DNA of 18,535 nucleotides. Origin: Treponema sp. UBA937. GTDB lineage: Bacteria; Spirochaetota; Spirochaetia; Treponematales; Breznakiellaceae. The DNA lies in contig DBDH01000083.1 of the NCBI GenBank assembly GCA_002293455.1, positions 1 to 18,535 of the forward strand. The letters run 5' to 3'. The notes under the pieces were generated by a model. The model searched no databases and had not been told where the DNA came from. It saw only the letters and a list, made by a program, of their open reading frames with translations. Both the position numbers and the translations under genes were made by a program. Below, one piece after another: positions 14,747-18,535 of this stretch. Position 1 is the stretch's first letter. Each line of letters opens with the position of its first letter.

Positions 14747-15906
14747 TTCCCCTTTTCGATGGCATTCATCAATTTCAGTGTTCCTTCAGACATAACAACC
14801 TGTTTTTCATTGAGATATGCCACATTTTCCGTAAATACAAGCTCGAAAAGGACATTCAAATCGCTGAACCGCTTAAAATCCCGTATGTCGGGATCAATTC
14901 CTTTCCGGCTGATTTCAATTTTATCGCTAATATACACAATTTTTGCCAACATTCCAAGCGATTCAGAAGCATAGGTATGAAAACGGACGGCTTCCAAAAT
15001 ATCCGCATCGTTTATGTCAAAAAAATCTTTTATATACACCGCCGCCGCCCGTCCATGCAGAAGCGAAGGTTTCTTTTGCTCGATTTTACCGATTTTCTCC
15101 CCGTCTCTTTCCGCTAATTCGATGAGGCGTTTTTCGTTCATAGTCTTACAAAGATCGTGCGCCATTCCCGCAAGGTAGCCTTTGTAAGGATCAAGGCCGA
15201 AACGGCCGCAAAGCTCGAAGGAAAGGAGCGCCGTGTTCCGCGAATGCAGAAAGCGGTCAAAAGGAAGCAGCATCCTCACATGATCTTCAAGGTGAGCGAT
15301 AAGGCCTGCAAGCGGATGAGCATCATTCTGATGTTCGTAAAGATTCCTTTCTTCGATAATCGAACGAACCGCCTGGGGAACAAGGAAATGCCAGCTCTTT
15401 TTTTCTTTGATGCGCTTTCTAATCATTCCCGATGAAAGTTCCACAATATCATTTTGAAGCCGTGTATGAGGATAAGGGAACGGAATCCCGTCTTCATCTG
15501 CGGAAAGGCGGCGCGCGAGGATAATATCGCAGCGGGCGGCAAGCTCATCGGCGGCGCGCCATTTATGAAAATCCGCCGCTAAATCGTCCCCGATGATGAG
15601 CCCAAGCTTTCCGTCGGGACGGTATTTTTGATCGATGTAGTTGACGGTGTCAATCGTATAGGAAACGCCTTCCCGTTTTATTTCGCAGTCGTCCAAAGTG
15701 AAAGAGGCGTTGCCTGATACGGCCGCGGCGGTCATATCAAGCCGATCCTGGGCTGTAGTTCCCCTCATTTCGGGTTTTAAAGGCGATTGAAAAGAAGGTA
15801 TCAAAATGATGCGGTCATACTGAAATGCCGTACGCGCGGCTTCCGCCAAAGCTAAATGACCGTTATGTATCGGATTAAAACTGCCTCCCAGAATAGCGAA
15901 CTTCAC
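14737..15906 (-). CDS. nadD: NadD-YqeK fusion: nicotinate mononucleotide adenylyltransferase + HD hydrolase
   Basis: This 389-residue bifunctional protein begins with NadD (about 1-192), which makes deamido-NAD from NaMN and ATP. Its nucleotidyltransferase motif is GGSFNPIHNGHLAL (7-20), and the C-terminal motif SSGMIRKRI (158-166) is close to the usual ISSTxIR. The HD domain (about 200-389) matches YqeK, shown in Bacillus and relatives to hydrolyse Ap4A to two ADP. Its metal ligands are visible: His221, His250-Asp251, His284, His310 and Asp328. The start is a GTG with GAGGAG five bases upstream. It is the first gene of a three-gene overlapping operon. In Firmicutes the two domains are usually separate adjacent genes. 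Confidence 0.93.
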   Translation of the reverse strand: MKFAILGGSFNPIHNGHLALAEAARTAFQYDRIILIPSFQSPLKPEMRGTTAQDRLDMTAAAVSGNASFTLDDCEIKREGVSYTIDTVNYIDQKYRPDGKLGLIIGDDLAADFHKWRAADELAARCDIILARRLSADEDGIPFPYPHTRLQNDIVELSSGMIRKRIKEKKSWHFLVPQAVRSIIEERNLYEHQNDAHPLAGLIAHLEDHVRMLLPFDRFLHSRNTALLSFELCGRFGLDPYKGYLAGMAHDLCKTMNEKRLIELAERDGEKIGKIEQKKPSLLHGRAAAVYIKDFFDINDADILEAVRFHTYASESLGMLAKIVYISDKIEISRKGIDPDIRDFKRFSDLNVLFELVFTENVAYLNEKQVVMSEGTLKLMNAIEKGKCP

Positions 15907-16294
15907 ATTTTCTCCTCTGTGTTATTGTTTTGTAAAAAATATTTCGGATTCCAGACAGCGTATCTTCCCTAATATAAAGATAAAAACATCTTGATAACTT
16001 ATATTGTATGCCTATATCATGATAATACTGTATCACAGGAAGCCAGTAAAGACCGCCGTGAACATGATTTTTTCAAAAAGATGAGCGGCAACGTCCCTCC
16101 TCTTTACTTTCTTTTTGTCGCGCTTCTTTATTAAACTCGTCATATTAAAAATCGAAAAAAATGAAAAGTTTTCCTTGACAATTTGCCAAGACCGTAAGAT
16201 CATATTATAACGGCATTTGTAAGAATGGGTTTTGCTATAAGACATACGAATCTTTTCTTAAACGAAAAATCAATATTCCCAAGGAGTAACTTCT
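15907..16294. other. Intergenic region between divergent nadD-yqeK and EF-G-like genes
   Basis: The 388 bases hold the leaders of both genes. The plus-strand promoter and ribosome-binding site of the EF-G-like gene are at the right end. A perfect ten-base palindrome TATCATGATA (16015-16024) and several AT-rich -10-like boxes lie nearer nadD, but no good minus-strand promoter pair was found. A 70-codon minus-strand frame at 16033-16245 has no ribosome-binding site and no recognisable protein, so I do not call it a gene. Confidence 0.6.
16175..16203 (+). promoter_or_regulatory. Candidate promoter of the EF-G-like gene
   Basis: A perfect TTGACA (16175-16180) and a weak GATCAT -10 are separated by 17 bases, which would give a leader of about 85 bases. 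The -35 lies inside an imperfect palindrome, CTTGACAATTTGCCAAG (16174-16190), that could be a protein-binding site. Confidence 0.45.
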
Positions 16295-18376
16295 ATGAGT
16301 TATGCAACTGAGTCCATCAGAAATGTAAGCATTATCGGTCACGGAGGGACCGGAAAAACGACGTTATTTGAACGGCTTCTCGCCGCGGGCGGCGTTATTC
16401 AAAAAGCTGAAACCATCGATTCCGGTAAAACCACGAGCGATTTTACCCCGGAAGAAATCGAGCGGAAAATCTCGATTCACGCTTCCATGGCCCATATCGA
16501 TAAAGATGGAAAGAAGATAAATCTTTTTGATACTCCCGGTTCCTCGGATTTTGTCGGCGATGTGATTTTGACTTACCGCGCCGCGGAATTTGCCCTCATT
16601 ACGATAGACGTACGTTCCGGCGTTCAGATTGAAACCATCAAGCTGTGGCGCGCTTTGGAAAGCCGGAACAAGCCGCGCGCTTTTTATATTACCCGGATGC
16701 AGGACGAACGCGCCGATTTTAACAAAACTCTCGCAGATATAAAGGAAAAATTTAAGATCGATCCCGTTCCCTTCTTCATTCCGATGGGAAAAGGCGCGGA
16801 ATTTAAAGGTGTAATCGACGCGCTTAACGAAAAAGCGTATTTTCTCCAGAACGACGGCTTGGAAAAAGAAGGCCCCATCCCCGCGGAATTTCAGGATGAA
16901 CTTGCGGCCGTAAAAGAAAGGCTTGTAGAAGCGGCTGCCGAAGGCGATGACGCGCTCATGGAAAGTTATATCGAACAGGGAACTTTGAACAAAGAAGAGA
17001 TTCACAGCGGTTTGATTAAAGCCCTGGCCGAAAACAAATATGTTCCGCTTTTCTGCGGAGAACTCTTGAAAAATTCCGGCGTAACGCCTCTGATCAATTT
17101 TATTTTCGATATAGCTCCCGCGGCAAGTACGGGGAAAGATATTTTTGTTGACGCGGACAAGAACGAAACGCCTGTCACGATAGACTCCGCGAAACCTTTG
17201 GCCGGACTGATTATCAAAACTACCTATGATCAGTTCTCAGGGAAACTTTCTTGGGTAAAAGTCATTCAAGGCAAACTCAGCGCCGATTCCGATATTTTCA
17301 ACGTTAAGGAAAACAAAAAGGAAAAAATCGGGAAACTGTATACCTGCCAGGGAAAGAAGCTCGAAGAAATCAAGGAGCTGAATGCCGGCGATGTAGGAAT
17401 TATCGCGAAATCGGCAAGTCTTAAAACGAACGATACGATTACCGCGGGAGAGGCGGCGTACAAGTTCTTCCGTTTGCGGCTTCCGGAACCGGTTCATTCG
17501 GTGGCGGTGACCGCGGCTCAGAAAAAAGATGAAGATAAAATGGGCGAATTCCTCCTTAAAGCGACGGAAGAAGACAAAACGTTCCGCTATAATTTCAACG
17601 CCGAAACCAAGGAAACGGTTATCTCCGGAATGGGCGAACTGCATGTAAACATCATTCTGGACAAAATCAAGCAAAACCAGAAAATTGATGTTGAAACCCG
17701 TATGCCAAAAGTTGACTACCGCGAGACAATTACCAAAAAAGCAAGTGCCGAATATACTCACAAAAAACAATCAGGCGGGCACGGGCAATATGGAAAGGTG
17801 CTGCTTGAAATAGCTCCTTTGCCGCGCGGAGAAAAGTATCAGTTTATCAACGCGATTTTCGGCGGCGCGATTCCAAAGAACTATATTCCCGGTGTGGAAA
17901 AGGGCATCGTCGAAGGAATGGCTCACGGTACTATGGCAAGTTATCCTGTCGTAGATGTGGAAGTAAAAGTTGTAGACGGAAAATATCACCCCGTAGACTC
18001 AAACGAATTATCGTTTAAAATCGCCGCCCGTGGTGCATTCCGCGAAGCGATGAAGCAGGCGAATCCTACTTTGCTTGAACCTATTATGACGCTGACGGTT
18101 TTTGTCGAAGAAAAGTATCTTGGAGACGTAATGAGCGACTTATCTGTCAAGCGCGGAAAAATCCTCGGACAGGACTCTGAAGGCGGCATTGCGGAAATAC
18201 GCGCCGAAGTACCCCAGGTGGAACTTCTGCGCTACTCGATAGATTTGCGCTCAATTACTTCCGGAACAGGTTCATTCAATGTGGCTTTCAGTCACTACGC
18301 GCCTATCAGCGGACGCATCGCGGACGACGTCATCAAGGCGGCCGAAGCGTTCAAGGTTGCGGACACAGACGATTAA
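16295..18376 (+). CDS. Elongation factor G-like protein (EF-G paralogue)
   Basis: The 693-residue protein has the five-domain layout of EF-G: G domain (about 1-265), domain II (295-380), III (395-470), IV with SGGHGQYG (493-500), and V. The start has AAGGAG eight bases upstream. Domains II-V are well kept, including GMGELHVNIILD and PVDSNELSFKIAARGAFREA. The G domain is not canonical. The P-loop is GHGGTGKT (15-22) instead of AHIDAGKT. The G3 motif is DTPGSSDF (79-86), where Ser83 replaces the catalytic His. The G4 motif reads TRMQ (133-136) instead of NKMD. This places it in the EF-G-like paralogue group rather than the main translocase, and GTP binding or hydrolysis may be altered. It stands as a single gene with its own promoter. 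Confidence 0.92.
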   Translation: MSYATESIRNVSIIGHGGTGKTTLFERLLAAGGVIQKAETIDSGKTTSDFTPEEIERKISIHASMAHIDKDGKKINLFDTPGSSDFVGDVILTYRAAEFALITIDVRSGVQIETIKLWRALESRNKPRAFYITRMQDERADFNKTLADIKEKFKIDPVPFFIPMGKGAEFKGVIDALNEKAYFLQNDGLEKEGPIPAEFQDELAAVKERLVEAAAEGDDALMESYIEQGTLNKEEIHSGLIKALAENKYVPLFCGELLKNSGVTPLINFIFDIAPAASTGKDIFVDADKNETPVTIDSAKPLAGLIIKTTYDQFSGKLSWVKVIQGKLSADSDIFNVKENKKEKIGKLYTCQGKKLEEIKELNAGDVGIIAKSASLKTNDTITAGEAAYKFFRLRLPEPVHSVAVTAAQKKDEDKMGEFLLKATEEDKTFRYNFNAETKETVISGMGELHVNIILDKIKQNQKIDVETRMPKVDYRETITKKASAEYTHKKQSGGHGQYGKVLLEIAPLPRGEKYQFINAIFGGAIPKNYIPGVEKGIVEGMAHGTMASYPVVDVEVKVVDGKYHPVDSNELSFKIAARGAFREAMKQANPTLLEPIMTLTVFVEEKYLGDVMSDLSVKRGKILGQDSEGGIAEIRAEVPQVELLRYSIDLRSITSGTGSFNVAFSHYAPISGRIADDVIKAAEAFKVADTDD

Positions 18377-18382
18377 GAGCTA

Positions 18383-18528
18383 GGGAAACACTGATTTATG
18401 CATCGAGCATAAATCAGTGTTTACTTTATGAAACTGTCATTTTGCAGTAATTCGTTGTATTATAAGAATTACGAAAAATGACTTGGGCAGCGATGAGTAA
18501 TGTCATCGAGACTTAATCAGCGTTGCCC
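18383..18528. repeat. MITE-like palindromic element with imperfect terminal inverted repeats
   Basis: The 146-base stretch starts GGGAAACACTGATTTA and ends with a sequence whose complement is GGGCAACGCTGATTAA, giving 13 of 16 positions identical. Inside are three successive hairpins: 18386-18422, 18436-18482 and 18491-18508. No coding potential is seen. No clear target-site duplication is visible, with GAGCTA on the left and TGATATG on the right at the window edge. It starts six bases after the stop of the EF-G-like gene. Confidence 0.5.
18386..18422 (+). terminator. Perfect 16-bp hairpin after the EF-G-like gene
   Basis: AAACACTGATTTATGC (18386-18401) pairs perfectly with 18407-18422 around a five-base loop, ending in TTT, nine bases after the stop codon. 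It can act as an intrinsic terminator, probably in both directions, although the T run is short. It is also the left part of the MITE-like element. Confidence 0.6.
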
Positions 18529-18535
18529 TGATATG

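Noticed and set aside
16033..16245. 70-codon minus-strand frame in the nadD/EF-G intergenic region
   Set aside because: It has no ribosome-binding site, its composition is random, and it overlaps the promoter region of the EF-G-like gene.
16364..17005. 213-codon frame antisense to the EF-G-like gene
   Set aside because: It is a shadow of a well-supported conserved gene and has no recognisable protein features.

Overview
The window looks like chromosomal DNA of a spirochaete, most likely a Treponema relative. This is inferred from gene content and order: ispE, spoVG, tRNA-Gln, rplY, tilS and ftsH on one strand, a fused nadD-yqeK gene followed by an LCP gene and rsfS, an EF-G-like GTPase, and a small signal-peptide-bearing beta-barrel-like protein. 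No 16S rRNA or species marker is present, so the assignment is not certain. The housekeeping genes are of moderate GC. A short stretch around 2.1-3.8 kb is clearly more AT-rich.

Layout. (1) 1-1868: a fused ABC export transporter on the minus strand, with a possible truncated gene after it. (2) 2122-3773: an accessory patch. It holds a small YkuD-like (L,D-transpeptidase fold) gene broken by an in-frame TAA, a possible transposase remnant, and an AT-rich outer-membrane protein gene with its own near-consensus promoter. (3) 3866-9447: a minus-strand housekeeping run, ispE > spoVG > tRNA-Gln(UUG) > rplY > tilS > ftsH, covering isoprenoid precursors, an RNA/DNA-binding regulator, translation and membrane proteolysis. 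It starts at a strong promoter almost touching the ispE start codon and ends at an intrinsic terminator after ftsH. (4) 9536-9951: a divergent plus-strand gene for an extremely Asp-rich protein, ending at a hairpin shared with the convergent MATE gene. (5) 9975-13173: an AraC/GyrI-type regulator, a short-chain dehydrogenase and a MATE efflux pump, all on the minus strand and plausibly one stress or drug-response cassette. (6) 13183-15906: a tightly overlapping operon nadD-yqeK > LCP > rsfS, linking NAD synthesis, probable Ap4A hydrolysis, an envelope protein and ribosome silencing. (7) 16175-18376: an EF-G paralogue with degenerate GTPase motifs on the plus strand. A 146-bp palindrome-rich, MITE-like element follows 6 bp after its stop codon.

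The best candidates for something new are the EF-G-like protein lacking the NKxD and catalytic His motifs, the MITE-like element after it, the stand-alone poly-Asp protein, the nadD-yqeK fusion coupled to a divergent LCP protein, and the nonsense-interrupted YkuD-like gene. I saw no CRISPR array, prophage, intact insertion sequence or obvious new defence system.
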